Shown here: positions 1-7,516 of the stretch, piece by piece
How the letters are laid out: every line of letters begins with the position of its first letter
How positions within the stretch are numbered: the stretch's first letter is position 1
Origin: CAYVDB01 sp964450705
GTDB lineage: Bacteria; Patescibacteriota; Minisyncoccia; Phycocordibacterales; Zambryskibacteraceae
DNA: 22,702 nt
Assembly (NCBI GenBank): GCA_964450705.1
Contig: CAYVDB010000012.1
Coordinates: 1-22,702 of the forward strand
Reading direction: 5' to 3'
Notes under the pieces: model-generated
What the model saw: only the letters and a program-made list of their open reading frames with translations
What the model was told of the DNA's origin: nothing
The model's database searches: none
Made by a program: the position numbers and the translations under genes

Positions 1-729
1 ATCTGGTGGTTCTGAAGTGTCAAACAAGCACTCGAGTATTCGATCACAATCTTCAGACGTTTCAACAAAGTCCAGACATTTTTCGACGAAACGATTGAAT
101 ATTTCATCTGAGAACCCTGCATCTTCAGACTGTTCGTACAAATTGAGACATCTCTCGAGATCTGATGCGTCTGAGACAAGGCCTTCAAAAATCTCCAGAA
201 GGCGCGCATCTACAATTTCACGAAGGGTATCTGGAAGATCAAAGTTTGAAAGAAAATCATTGCATTCCTCCAAAGAAGTGGCTACTTTGGCAAAATGCCG
301 AACGCTCTCTTCCTCAAAAACACTATCTTGGGGAGCATTCTCGAAAAGTTCAGTTGCAAGATCTACTGTATCAGCAAGAAGTAGAAGACGATCAAAAGCT
401 TGTCTTGTAAGCGGATGGTCAACCTCAGACAACTCTGAAAATAGCTCCAACAGTGAAGAAAAATCTGTTGCTAACTTTAACTTCTCGCCAAAGTCAGCAT
501 CTTGATTCTCTTCCTCATCTTCTGATCCAAGATCAGATACTTGCGTACCCTCGGTTGAGTCTTGAGAAAAAGTAACTACTTCTTCTTGAGCCCTCCGTTT
601 ACTGTCAACACTTGGAAAAGATCTTCGCACCTCCCTCTGCTGCTTCTCAGCGAAAACGCTGAAATCATCTTGAGAAAAGCTAAAGACCCAGCTCAACCAA
701 AGCTTGAAACGTTTCAGAGAATCTAACAT
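1..729 (-). CDS. Helical-repeat hypothetical protein, N-terminal part (cut at left window edge)
   Basis: The reverse frame from ATG at 729 is open to base 1, giving 243 residues with no stop; the C-terminus lies outside the window. The start is supported by an AAGGAG SD five bases upstream and a promoter at 770-798. Residues 1-85 are basic, then acidic and low in complexity (run DEEEN near 71-75). From about residue 86 the chain shows units of 30-37 residues. Each opens with a pattern like TSLEECNDFL, ASDLERCLNLY or SEDCDRILECLF (openings near residues 88, 121, 151, 188, 224), as in alpha-solenoid folds such as TPR/PPR-like proteins. No family is recognised and no enzymatic motif is visible. 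A protein-protein or RNA-binding scaffold is only an inference. The plus-strand reading of the same bases is Ser/Arg-rich and is rejected. Confidence 0.72.
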   Translation of the reverse strand, partial: MLDSLKRFKLWLSWVFSFSQDDFSVFAEKQQREVRRSFPSVDSKRRAQEEVVTFSQDSTEGTQVSDLGSEDEEENQDADFGEKLKLATDFSSLLELFSELSEVDHPLTRQAFDRLLLLADTVDLATELFENAPQDSVFEEESVRHFAKVATSLEECNDFLSNFDLPDTLREIVDARLLEIFEGLVSDASDLERCLNLYEQSEDAGFSDEIFNRFVEKCLDFVETSEDCDRILECLFDTSEPPD

Positions 730-769
730 GCAGTCTCCTTGTTTGTGGTAAGAGATACTTCCGATGACT

Positions 770-798
770 ACTATGCATATAATTAATTATTATGTCAA
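770..798 (-). promoter_or_regulatory. Sigma70-type promoter of the helical-repeat gene
   Basis: On the minus strand a perfect -35 TTGACA (793-798) is followed after 17 bases by CATAGT (770-775, 4 of 6 matches to TATAAT). It lies about 40 bases before the ATG at 729, with the SD in between. Confidence 0.6.
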
Positions 799-803
799 AC
801 TAG

Positions 804-837
804 AAAAAAGACCGTAAGGAAAAATCCTTACGGTCTT
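804..837 (-). terminator. Rho-independent terminator of the flotillin operon
   Basis: A 13-bp perfect stem (808-820 with 825-837) closes on a 4-base loop. On the minus strand it is followed by six T residues (804-809). It sits 54 bases after the flotillin stop and just before the -35 box of the next gene. Confidence 0.9.
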
Positions 838-890
838 GTGATTCAAGTCTTCCGAATTGAATCGGTTTAAATGAGATGTGTCCCGTTGGT

Positions 891-2663
891 CTACCTGCGA
901 GCCACCTCAGCAGTCGACACCTCAGGAGCATGCCCTTCAGAGACGCCGGACTTGGCATCCTTTAAGACGGAATCGAGATCGATACCCATCTTGGCCATAC
1001 TGCTTCGAAGTACTCCTCCCATCCCAGTTGCATCTGCCTGCCGAACGATGGCAAACAAAGCTTCAACTGGTGCGTTGATGAACTGGGAAAGGACGTTGCC
1101 CTTACCATTACTCCCACCAGCGCCGCCGAGATCGACAAGGCGGATTTCATTGACGTTGCCGAGACCTTCTCCGATTGCTTGTGCGGCCGGAGAAATAGCC
1201 TTGCCAACAGCATCGCCTGTAGCAGTAATGATATCCGGCAAGTGCTCAAGAATGAGCAGCACCTTACCGCTTGCATCGAGAGCCTTGAAAGCCTCAGCCT
1301 TCTCTTTGGCGCCTTCAGCCTCAGCAAGGAGGAGTGCCTTACGGCCGTTTGCTTCAGCCATCAGCCTAGCCTCGTTTGCTTTCGCATCAGCAAGACCCTT
1401 GGCTTCGGTACCAACAGCTTCAGCAAGCAACTCAGCCTTACGACCAGCAGCCTTAGCTTCGGCTTCAGCCTGGGAAGCTAAAGCGGCAGCTTTACGACCT
1501 TCAGCCTGAGCTGTGAGCTTGGCTTGTTCACCTTGGCCTTCCTTCTCGGACTTGATGCGAATTGCCTCACCTTCACTTGCGGCAGCGGCCTGAGCGGCTT
1601 CTGCTTTGATGATCTGCGCTTCTCTGTCAGCATTGGCTACGATAATTCTCGCTTCCTTGTCAGCCCCAGCGGCAATGATCTTTGCTTGCTTGGCCTTCTC
1701 CGCCTGGACGATGGTCGTAGCGTTGAGCTCTGCCTCTGTCCTGCGTCGGACAGCTTCCTGGAGCTCAATTTCAGCTTCAGTCTGCGCCTGAACAGCAGCA
1801 ACGTTTGCAACATTGAGCTTCTTCTGCTCTTCGGCTGCCGCAGCTTCTGCGACAATCTTGATTCGAGCTTGAGAAGCTTGCACCTGGGCACTGTTTCCAG
1901 CAGCCGCAAGTTCCCTCTCGCGGACAGCATTCGAGATCTCCTGTTCAGCTTGCGCCTTAGCGATCTCGCCAGCTTGCATCGCGGCAGCTGAACTGATATC
2001 GGCATCACGCCGAGCCTCAGCCTCACCGATGGTAGCATTTCTCAAAACTTCGGCAGTTTGACGACGACCGAGAGCCTCGATATAGCCGTTCTCATCCTTG
2101 ATCTCCTGAATGTTCAAGAGATCAATCGTGAGACCCATCTTGGCCATGTCAGCACCAGCTTCACCAAGAACAGCTTGCTGGAACTTCCCACGATCACGAA
2201 TAAGATCTTCAACCTGGAGAGTACCGACGAGTGAACGAAGGTTGCCTTCAAGGTTTTCCTTGGCAACAGCCTTGATTTCTGCCTCGGTTTTCTTGAGGAA
2301 CCTTTCGATAGCTAAGGGTAAGGTCTCATCGTCAGACTTGATCTTGACGTTTGCGACTCCGCGCACAGTGATTCGAACGCCATTGCTGTCGGGAGCATTC
2401 GCTACCTCGATTGGCAGCTGAATGACATTCAGAGGAAGATACGCGACTTGTTCAAGGATCGGAATCCGAAGGAAACCTCCTCCCTTAACGGTCTTGTACC
2501 CTTTGCCTCCATGCTTTCTTCCATATACAACGGCAACTTCACTTGGAGCAACGGTCTTCCACCATGAAGCAATGAAGCGAACTACTGCAAACCCAACGAT
2601 GACTACAAAAACAACCGCCATCGGGATTACCCACAATGAAGTTCCAGGTAGGTCTTGTTGCAT
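891..2663 (-). CDS. Flotillin-like SPFH/band 7 membrane protein (YqiK/FloT type)
   Basis: The 590-residue protein has an N-terminal membrane helix (about 12-33) and then an SPFH/band 7 domain (about 37-200, with the conserved stretch NIQEIKDENGYIEALGRRQT near its end). A very long Ala/Glu-rich coiled coil follows (about 205-470, repeated AEA and EAE units), then a Gly-rich C-terminal tail. Known flotillins form membrane-associated oligomers that organise membrane microdomains and affect fluidity; bacterial ones are often paired with an NfeD-type protein, as here. The start has an AAGGAG SD four bases before ATG. It is the second gene of an operon, 37 bases after the YqiJ-like gene, and ends at a strong terminator. 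GC content and SD use differ from the AT-rich genes nearby. Plus-strand ORFs here are shadows of the Ala-rich coding. Confidence 0.93.
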   Translation of the reverse strand: MQQDLPGTSLWVIPMAVVFVVIVGFAVVRFIASWWKTVAPSEVAVVYGRKHGGKGYKTVKGGGFLRIPILEQVAYLPLNVIQLPIEVANAPDSNGVRITVRGVANVKIKSDDETLPLAIERFLKKTEAEIKAVAKENLEGNLRSLVGTLQVEDLIRDRGKFQQAVLGEAGADMAKMGLTIDLLNIQEIKDENGYIEALGRRQTAEVLRNATIGEAEARRDADISSAAAMQAGEIAKAQAEQEISNAVRERELAAAGNSAQVQASQARIKIVAEAAAAEEQKKLNVANVAAVQAQTEAEIELQEAVRRRTEAELNATTIVQAEKAKQAKIIAAGADKEARIIVANADREAQIIKAEAAQAAAASEGEAIRIKSEKEGQGEQAKLTAQAEGRKAAALASQAEAEAKAAGRKAELLAEAVGTEAKGLADAKANEARLMAEANGRKALLLAEAEGAKEKAEAFKALDASGKVLLILEHLPDIITATGDAVGKAISPAAQAIGEGLGNVNEIRLVDLGGAGGSNGKGNVLSQFINAPVEALFAIVRQADATGMGGVLRSSMAKMGIDLDSVLKDAKSGVSEGHAPEVSTAEVARR

Positions 2664-2700
2664 TTTTCTCCTTTTGGGTGAGGGTGTATCTCTTCCAGGG

Positions 2701-3279
2701 TTATGAAGCCGAAGGAAGAGACTCTGTTTTCCGCACTACCAGTCTTTCTGGAGTTGCGGAAACAACTTGAACTGGGTAGCTAATAGGGATATCCAAGCCG
2801 TCTTCTGAACATGCCGTAAGGAAGTGAACCTCCCCACGTATGTCACTGACTTGAACTTCCCCAAGCCCACCAGCAGGAATGGCTATCGATAGATGTCCTA
2901 TCGTGCCTTCAAGCTCAAGCAAACTGTATGACGTTGTCGCTTCCTGTCTTCGAAGAAACCTGAACAAATTCACTCCAATCCAGGAAAAAAGGGACCCAGA
3001 CATCATCCCAAGAATCGGAATAAGCCAGAATCCAAAACCCAGTTGAGAGCTTATTGCTCCAGCTGCACCGAAGCCAGTTCCAAATAACAGAAGACTACGA
3101 ACAGAGAAGAACTCCTTGTAGCTTGTCCCTCCGTCATGGTCAGTATGGTGGTGGTCAGCCCCATGATGACTCCCTCCGAGATCACCGTGATGAAAATCAT
3201 GTTCACCGCCAGTAATCAACGAAAGGAGAAAAAACAGAGCACATCCACCAGCAATGGATAGATAAATAACGATACTCAA
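2701..3279 (-). CDS. YqiJ/NfeD-like membrane protein (flotillin partner)
   Basis: I place the start at a TTG (3277-3279), because AAGGAGG lies seven bases upstream and the next residues begin the first membrane helix (SIVIYLSIAGGCALFFLL). An ATG at 3330 in the same frame lacks such support. The 192-residue product has a membrane helix, a His/Asp-rich loop (HHGADHHHTDHDGG), two more hydrophobic segments (SLLLFGTGFGAAGAISS and FWLIPILGMMSGSLFSWIGV), and a soluble beta-rich C-terminal domain of OB-fold type (about 105-180). This architecture matches YqiJ/NfeD-type proteins encoded next to flotillins; known members are thought to assist or anchor the flotillin assembly. The His-rich loop is common in this family and may bind metal. 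First gene of the operon with the flotillin. Confidence 0.85.
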   Translation of the reverse strand: MSIVIYLSIAGGCALFFLLSLITGGEHDFHHGDLGGSHHGADHHHTDHDGGTSYKEFFSVRSLLLFGTGFGAAGAISSQLGFGFWLIPILGMMSGSLFSWIGVNLFRFLRRQEATTSYSLLELEGTIGHLSIAIPAGGLGEVQVSDIRGEVHFLTACSEDGLDIPISYPVQVVSATPERLVVRKTESLPSAS

Positions 3280-3345
3280 GCGAACGCCTCCTTGGTTTTT
3301 GTGGTTTAACCACGGGTTCTCAAAGGACAAATTTACCTGAACGAG

Positions 3346-3374
3346 AAACTAGCATAAACTTTACAAAAAGTCAA
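3346..3374 (-). promoter_or_regulatory. Promoter of the YqiJ-flotillin operon
   Basis: Minus-strand TTGACT (3369-3374), a 17-base spacer ending in TGC, then TAGTTT (3346-3351). The -35 is 5 of 6; the -10 is weak (3 of 6) but has an upstream TGn extension. It sits about 67 bases before the TTG start. Confidence 0.6.
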
Positions 3375-3398
3375 GTATGTTATTTATGAATTTAAGAT

Positions 3399-3431
3399 GC
3401 TAAAAACACCTTTATTATGGGTGTTTTTAGC
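3399..3431 (-). terminator. Hairpin terminator after the YceI-like gene
   Basis: A perfect 12-bp inverted repeat (3399-3410 with 3420-3431) with A5/T5 runs inside the arms lies 28 bases past the YceI stop. It is symmetric enough to act in either direction. Confidence 0.75.
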
Positions 3432-3459
3432 AAAGATTGACTTGATACTTTGCGAATAC

Positions 3460-4140
3460 TTATCGAGCGATAAGATTGAAAGAAACAGTGAACATATCGT
3501 CGATAACATTATTTGCGAGATTGTCGAAAAACTTATCAGAGCCGTACCGAACGTCCCAAAGTGTGCGATCAAGGGAAACACTTCCCTCTGCACTCAAAGC
3601 TCCATCAGAACGAGTGCCCACTTTTACCGGAAACTCAACAGGGTTTGTCTTATCCTTAATCGTAAGCGTCCCTTTTAGTGTGTATGTTACTTGATCAATA
3701 GATTTTGCTTCATTTATAACGAGTGTTGCTTCTCCAAACTTTGAAACATCAAAGAAGTCTGCACTTTTCAAATGACCGGATAATCTGTCCTGTCCACTTC
3801 CTCCACCTGTTGTTAAAGCTTTTATAGAACTCATATCAAAAACAACTTTTCCACTGGAAACTACTCCATTTGAAACATTAAATTCACCTTCTTTGATCGT
3901 GAGCGTCCCTGTATCCTCATAATTAGCAATCAAGGTTTTTGAACCCTTCCATTGAACCGTACTTTCACTTGATAAAACAGCGTACGCTCCATCTTTGACA
4001 CCCTGAGTGTTGCTCTGAACTGAAGCAGTTTCTGTCTCAAGATTTTCTTTAGTGGTATCTTTCTTTGTTTTTGATACAAATAAAAAGAGCCCAATAAGAA
4101 CAATCACTAAGATGACAATCGTTATTGCTTTTGTATTCAT
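3460..4140 (-). CDS. YceI-like lipid-binding family protein, membrane-anchored
   Basis: I choose the ATG at 4138-4140, ten codons inside the longest frame. The upstream ATG at 4170 overlaps a perfect TATAAT (4168-4173), so a transcript would begin after it. The 226-residue product has an N-terminal membrane helix (ITIVILVIVLIGLFLFV), a short polar linker, and a YceI beta-barrel domain (about 45-226). Family hallmarks are ESTVQWKGSK near the start, VVFDMSSI, HLKSADFFDVSKF in the middle and the closing strand MFTVSFNLIAR. Known YceI-like proteins bind isoprenoid or other amphiphilic lipids in a barrel and are often stress- or pH-induced. Binding of a polyprenoid is notable given the carotenoid genes at 18-21 kb, but the link is speculative. 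No SD. Confidence 0.9.
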   Translation of the reverse strand: MNTKAITIVILVIVLIGLFLFVSKTKKDTTKENLETETASVQSNTQGVKDGAYAVLSSESTVQWKGSKTLIANYEDTGTLTIKEGEFNVSNGVVSSGKVVFDMSSIKALTTGGGSGQDRLSGHLKSADFFDVSKFGEATLVINEAKSIDQVTYTLKGTLTIKDKTNPVEFPVKVGTRSDGALSAEGSVSLDRTLWDVRYGSDKFFDNLANNVIDDMFTVSFNLIAR

Positions 4141-4167
4141 AGGTATAGAATTATCTGTTAGTGGAAG

Positions 4168-4173
4168 CATTAT
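4168..4173 (-). promoter_or_regulatory. -10 box of the YceI-like gene
   Basis: Perfect TATAAT on the minus strand, preceded by AAGG. No convincing -35. Predicted transcription start about 20 bases before the ATG at 4140. Confidence 0.5.
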
Positions 4174-4204
4174 ACCTTAGAGAAATAGACGATCTTTAAA
4201 CAAA

Positions 4205-4567
4205 CTATTCAGGAAGAATTTTGTCAAACAGAACACTGAATCCCTTATCGTCGTTTTGGATAACGGTAAAAGCACTCTCCACAGCAATGTGCCCGTCTTC
4301 ATAAGAAACAAGGCCCTTAGTTTCACTCCCCCACACTATTTCAGTTACATAGAATGTTCCTCCAAGAACCGGTCTCTCATGAGAAAGAGAACTGATATTT
4401 TGTTTTATATATTTTTCCACTTCATCTTTAGAAAAACCCACTTTGGTCTCTGAGACCAAAGACCCGCTATCTCCTTTTAGGTGAAAATTCTTACTCACTC
4501 CATAGAGAAACAGAGCGACTACTAGAGAGAAAACAACAATCAATACCTGAGTATTCACATATCTCAT
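4205..4567 (-). CDS. Small membrane-anchored hypothetical protein
   Basis: 120 residues: one N-terminal hydrophobic helix (VLIVVFSLVVALFLYGV), then a soluble part of about 90 residues with the pattern VEKYIKQNISSLS, PVLGGTFYVTEI and VSYEDGHIAVESAF. From memory, similar short anchored proteins (LGGTF followed by YEDGHI) are common in Parcubacteria and related genomes, with no known function. No catalytic motif is visible. A TATACT hexamer (4579-4584) lies 11 bases before the ATG, so the leader would be only a few bases; there is no SD. It probably forms its own transcription unit between msrA and the YceI-like gene. Confidence 0.82.
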   Translation of the reverse strand: MRYVNTQVLIVVFSLVVALFLYGVSKNFHLKGDSGSLVSETKVGFSKDEVEKYIKQNISSLSHERPVLGGTFYVTEIVWGSETKGLVSYEDGHIAVESAFTVIQNDDKGFSVLFDKILPE

Positions 4568-4578
4568 ATTTAAGGTTT

Positions 4579-4584
4579 AGTATA
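4579..4584 (-). promoter_or_regulatory. -10 box of the anchored hypothetical gene
   Basis: TATACT on the minus strand ends 11 bases before the ATG; very short or no leader is predicted. No clear -35. Confidence 0.4.
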
Positions 4585-4679
4585 CGATATATGATATATT
4601 AACAAACATATACGAAACTAGAGTTTTTATTTACACAAGAAGCTCCCCCGGTAAAAAATATAAAGAAACCAAACACATC

Positions 4680-5219
4680 TTATCTTTTTAACAGATCAGC
4701 AAATTGCTTTTGAACTTTCTCTAATTTTGGATTGATAACTAGTTCGCAGTAAGAATTGTTTTTGTTTCTAGCATAATAATCTCTGTGATAATCCTCAGCG
4801 CTGTAAAATGCTTCAAGTGGTTTAACTTCAGTAACAATAGGATCTCCCTTAGCGCTTGATCTATTTATATCTTCTATAAACTTTATCGCTTCTTCTTTTT
4901 GCTTTTCGCTCGTATAGAAAATAACCGATCGATACTGAGTACCCACATCACTACCCTGTCGGTTAAGAGTGGTTCCATCGTGACTTCCAAAAAATACAGT
5001 TAGCAAATCGTTATAGGATATCTCATCTGAATTATATTCAACACGAATAACTTCAGCGTGTCCTGTGTCGCCGCTTGAAACTTCTTCGTATGAAGGGTTG
5101 TCTTTTTCCCCTCCAGCATATCCCGGAGAAACAGAGAGTACGCCGTTAAGCATCTTAAAAACCGCTTCCGTACACCAAAAACATCCGCCACCAAATACCG
5201 CTAGTTCTTTATTAGTCAT
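4680..5219 (-). CDS. msrA: Peptide methionine-S-sulfoxide reductase MsrA
   Basis: The 179-residue protein has the family signature GGGCFWCTEAVF (nucleophile Cys13), SVSPGYAGG, the conserved YEEVSSGDTGHAEVIRV stretch, SHDGTTLNRQGSDVGTQYRS, and the YSAEDYHRDYY motif. MsrA reduces the S-epimer of methionine sulfoxide in oxidised proteins, using its active-site Cys and usually thioredoxin for recycling. A possible resolving Cys is near the C-terminus (NSYCELV). No signal peptide, so cytoplasmic. The start overlaps the upstream cupin stop as ATGA (5216-5219), which indicates translational coupling; there is no SD. Length is typical of a stand-alone MsrA; no MsrB is present in the window. Confidence 0.97.
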   Translation of the reverse strand: MTNKELAVFGGGCFWCTEAVFKMLNGVLSVSPGYAGGEKDNPSYEEVSSGDTGHAEVIRVEYNSDEISYNDLLTVFFGSHDGTTLNRQGSDVGTQYRSVIFYTSEKQKEEAIKFIEDINRSSAKGDPIVTEVKPLEAFYSAEDYHRDYYARNKNNSYCELVINPKLEKVQKQFADLLKR

Positions 5220-5614
5220 TCGTGCTTATGGCCAAATTCTTCATCTTCCCTATCATTTAAAGCTTCTTCCTTTGTTCTGTGAATTCTTCCATCAATGTGG
5301 TTTGCCGGAGAATAAATTGTGTAAAGTTTAAGCGATTCTTCTCCAGTATTTTTTATATTGTGCAAGGTGCCTGCTGGAATAACAACCCCGTATTCTTTTT
5401 GAATAGAAACCTGTTCTTCGCCGAAAAGCAAAACTCCGCTTCCTTGTTCAATACGAAAAAACTGATCAACTTGAGGATGAGTTTCACTGCCAATCTCCTC
5501 TCCAGGCAGTAGGCTCATTAATACAAGCTGACTATTGGGGCCAGTAAAAATTACTTTGCGAAAATTATCATTTTCTAATGTAAGTTGTTCAATATTTTGA
5601 GCAAAAACATTCAT
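5216..5614 (-). CDS. Single-domain cupin protein
   Basis: The 132-residue protein carries a conserved cupin barrel: motif 1 around GEEIGSETHPQVDQFFRIEQG (residues 39-59, metal-ligand candidates His46 and Glu56) and motif 2 around YGVVIPAGTLHNIKNTG (His ligand in TLHN). The tail is charged and His-rich (EFGHKHE). Small cupins of this kind bind a metal ion and range from sugar isomerases to regulators; the substrate cannot be inferred. It lies between the holin-like gene (12-base gap) and msrA (4-base overlap), so the three are probably one operon. No SD. Confidence 0.88.
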   Translation of the reverse strand: MNVFAQNIEQLTLENDNFRKVIFTGPNSQLVLMSLLPGEEIGSETHPQVDQFFRIEQGSGVLLFGEEQVSIQKEYGVVIPAGTLHNIKNTGEESLKLYTIYSPANHIDGRIHRTKEEALNDREDEEFGHKHE

Positions 5615-5626
5615 ATCGATTAGATA

Positions 5627-5974
5627 TTATTGTCCAACAATATTTTCTTTTCGATTCACACCAAAGAGAGCGTTGATAAGTGAAAGAATGATTGAGAAGA
5701 AAAATGCTGTCCAAAATGAAGCTACAGAGAATCCTGGAACAATCTTTGCAGCAAGAATGATAAAGAGAGCGTTTACGATTAAAGAAAATATCCCAAGAGT
5801 AACAATATTAAGCGGAAGAGTAAGAAGAGATACGACCGGCTTAATAAAGACATTAATCACTCCCAAGACAACTGCCAAAATTATTGCACCAAGCAATGTT
5901 ACATTTGCTCCTGGCAAAAGATACGCTGTAATTCCAATTGCTAACGCAGAAACAATCCAATGTTTTATGTTCAT
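5627..5974 (-). CDS. Phage holin family IV-like membrane protein (YvlD type)
   Basis: 115 residues, almost entirely hydrophobic, with about four membrane helices and the family core LGVINVFIKPVVSLLTLPLNIVTLGIFSLIVNALFI. This matches the mycobacterial/superfamily IV holin-like proteins (DUF360, YvlD). Despite the family name, these chromosomal proteins are widespread and are usually not linked to phage lysis; no lysin or phage genes occur here. First gene of the probable holin-like/cupin/msrA operon. An extended -10 element ends six bases before the ATG, so the mRNA may be leaderless. Confidence 0.9.
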   Translation of the reverse strand: MNIKHWIVSALAIGITAYLLPGANVTLLGAIILAVVLGVINVFIKPVVSLLTLPLNIVTLGIFSLIVNALFIILAAKIVPGFSVASFWTAFFFSIILSLINALFGVNRKENIVGQ

Positions 5975-5980
5975 GCAAAC

Positions 5981-5989
5981 AGAATATCA
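5981..5989 (-). promoter_or_regulatory. Extended -10 promoter, leaderless type, of the holin-like/cupin/msrA operon
   Basis: TGA followed by TATTCT on the minus strand (TGn plus -10 box at 5981-5986), ending six bases before the ATG at 5974. This puts the transcription start at or very near the A of ATG. Confidence 0.5.
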
Positions 5990-6069
5990 CAATATCATGT
6001 ACTAATAAATCAAGGTTTTAGAATGAAAACCTATAGCGAATACTTGGAAAATTAGAGTTAATCTACTAT

Positions 6070-6098
6070 TTGACAATAGCTCATATATAGTATATAAT
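6070..6098 (+). promoter_or_regulatory. Consensus sigma70 promoter of the LysM gene
   Basis: Exact TTGACA (6070-6075), a 17-base spacer, exact TATAAT (6093-6098). It is the strongest promoter in the window. The leader of about 98 bases before the ATG at 6203 holds an unused-looking AGGAGG (6117-6122) and a small hairpin (GGGTTT paired with AAACCC, about 6149-6163). Confidence 0.88.
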
Positions 6099-6202
6099 AA
6101 GGGCTAGAAACCAACAGGAGGTCTTTCAAAGTAGTGGAATGCAGGACTGGGTTTGGGAAACCCCCTTCTCCAGAAAATCACGAAGCGAAAAACAGGAGAA
6201 AA

Positions 6203-7498
6203 ATGCGAAAAGCCCTTGCAGGACTCGCGATCTTGTTCGCCTTCATTATGGGCTTCGGTCCACATGAAGGCAGAGCGCAGATCAGAGAAAGCGAGAGCAG
6301 GTTCACAATCACCCGAGGAACGACCTTGTGGGACTTGTCTCGCAAGGTTACCGGAAGTGGCACAAATTGGCACTCGATCTTCGATGCCAACTATGCCGCT
6401 GGAATCCTCGATTCTACGGACATGTCCGTGACATCGGGGGATACGATCGTGTGGCTTCGCCCTGGAGATACCATTCTCCTTCGGGCCGATGCCGCCGAAC
6501 GTGCGCCGGAAGCAATCGCCCCTATCGACACAGCTCGAGCAGAAACGCCCGCGACGATTCCGGCAACATCGGAGTCTCGAGGGGTGCCATGGTGGCTGAT
6601 GCTCTTGCTGCTTGTCGCTTTCGCCGCCATCGCCACACTGTATCGATCCTTGCGGATCGATAACAGGTATTTGGCGAATGATCTCAAGACAGCACGGAAT
6701 CGGGTAGAAGTGGAGACACGCGGAGCCGACCAAGCTCGGCTACTTTTTGAATCCACTGAGAGAGAGCTTCGTGCGACACGTTCCAGACTTGAAGAGGCGG
6801 AGCGTCTCCGGCAACCCGCCGAGACCTTCACCGATCTCGAGATTCGAGGACTCGCTACCGGTTATCGTCGGCAACGTGGCGACGAAGAAGGAGAGGGGCC
6901 CTCATTCATTGAGGGTGGAATCACTTCGTCCGAGACCTTGGGGCTAGCACTTCAGCGTGCAGCACAGATAGTGGCTGTCCGAAGAGATCCGGACGCACCA
7001 GTAGTGCCCCATACTCGCTACGTATTTCAACAAGGAATCCGTGGTCGAGTCATCGCGGGCACTTACTCGTCGCTTTTCGCTGATGGTACTGAGCGTGTCC
7101 GAGTGATCGAACGGGGCAATCCGGAAACTCATCGGATTGTATGGAAGGCAACAGCAGTTGCTCCAGACGGGGCCGAGTTCGACACCTATGCGGAGGAAAT
7201 TTGTGCAAACGGGATGGCAATTCCTATCAGTACAAAGGATGACTTCGTCTGGGAGGAATTGCCCGACACAGAGCAGATTCACACTCTGCCTCAGTCGGCA
7301 CTCTACGTCGAGCCTCCGGCAATTCCGACCCCCGAGCCCGAAGCGGTTGCAGTTGAAATGATCCCGGTCGTTGAGGTAACCACCCCAGATGGCCGAACGT
7401 TCCACCTGCCAGCGGGGACAATCATGTCCCCTATCCAGATCCCCGCATCGGAGATGACCTCTCCTGTGCAGGGTTCGGAAAGCGGGACAAGTTCCTAG
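6203..7498 (+). CDS. Secreted/membrane-anchored LysM-domain protein
   Basis: The start is the ATG at 6203, with AGGAG five bases upstream and a signal peptide right after it (MRKALAGLAILFAFIMGF, possible cleavage near residue 25 after GRA). An in-frame GTG at 6134 would put 23 charged residues ahead of the signal. The 431-residue product has a LysM domain (about 34-93, TRGTTLWDLSRKVTGSGTNW to GDTILL), an Ala/Pro/Glu linker, a membrane helix (about 129-147), a charged coiled-coil stretch (about 150-205), a soluble region of unknown fold (about 210-350) and a Pro-rich tail. LysM domains bind peptidoglycan glycans, so a wall-membrane tether is a reasonable inference. The C-terminal 220 residues match nothing I recognise. 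GC-rich compared with its neighbours, single-gene unit with its own promoter and terminator, and the only plus-strand gene before 18.2 kb. Confidence 0.85.
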   Translation: MRKALAGLAILFAFIMGFGPHEGRAQIRESESRFTITRGTTLWDLSRKVTGSGTNWHSIFDANYAAGILDSTDMSVTSGDTIVWLRPGDTILLRADAAERAPEAIAPIDTARAETPATIPATSESRGVPWWLMLLLLVAFAAIATLYRSLRIDNRYLANDLKTARNRVEVETRGADQARLLFESTERELRATRSRLEEAERLRQPAETFTDLEIRGLATGYRRQRGDEEGEGPSFIEGGITSSETLGLALQRAAQIVAVRRDPDAPVVPHTRYVFQQGIRGRVIAGTYSSLFADGTERVRVIERGNPETHRIVWKATAVAPDGAEFDTYAEEICANGMAIPISTKDDFVWEELPDTEQIHTLPQSALYVEPPAIPTPEPEAVAVEMIPVVEVTTPDGRTFHLPAGTIMSPIQIPASEMTSPVQGSESGTSS

Positions 7499-7516
7499 TC
7501 ATCCACTGCTTCATTT

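Noticed and set aside
17..505. Plus-strand 162-codon frame at the left edge
   Set aside because: Its product is Ser/Arg-rich low-complexity sequence; the opposite strand has an SD, promoter and repeat-containing protein.
841..864. GATTCAA/TTGAATC inverted repeat after the flotillin stop
   Set aside because: Short stem with a 10-base loop and no T run; the better terminator lies at 804-837.
1300..2000. Repeated DNA words in the flotillin coiled coil, considered as a repeat array
   Set aside because: The repetition follows the Ala/Glu/Gln codons of the protein and has no regular spacer, so it is not a CRISPR or satellite.
871..2706. Several plus-strand frames (871-1509, 1524-1991, 2110-2421, 2422-2706) and minus frames inside the flotillin gene
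   Set aside because: They are shadows created by the Ala/Glu-rich flotillin codons; no SD and no family resemblance.
3384..3678. Short frames around the YceI gene end
   Set aside because: They overlap the hairpin and the conserved YceI C-terminus; no independent support.
5627..5974. Phage holin as a sign of a prophage
   Set aside because: The family is widespread in chromosomes and no phage lysis, structural or integrase gene is near.
6104..6831. Minus-strand frames 6104-6733 and 6391-6831
   Set aside because: They lie antisense to the LysM gene, which has promoter, SD, signal peptide and terminator; GC-rich sequence has few stops.
6944..7421. Minus-strand frames 6944-7405 and 7227-7421
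   Set aside because: Antisense shadows in the GC-rich LysM gene without start signals.
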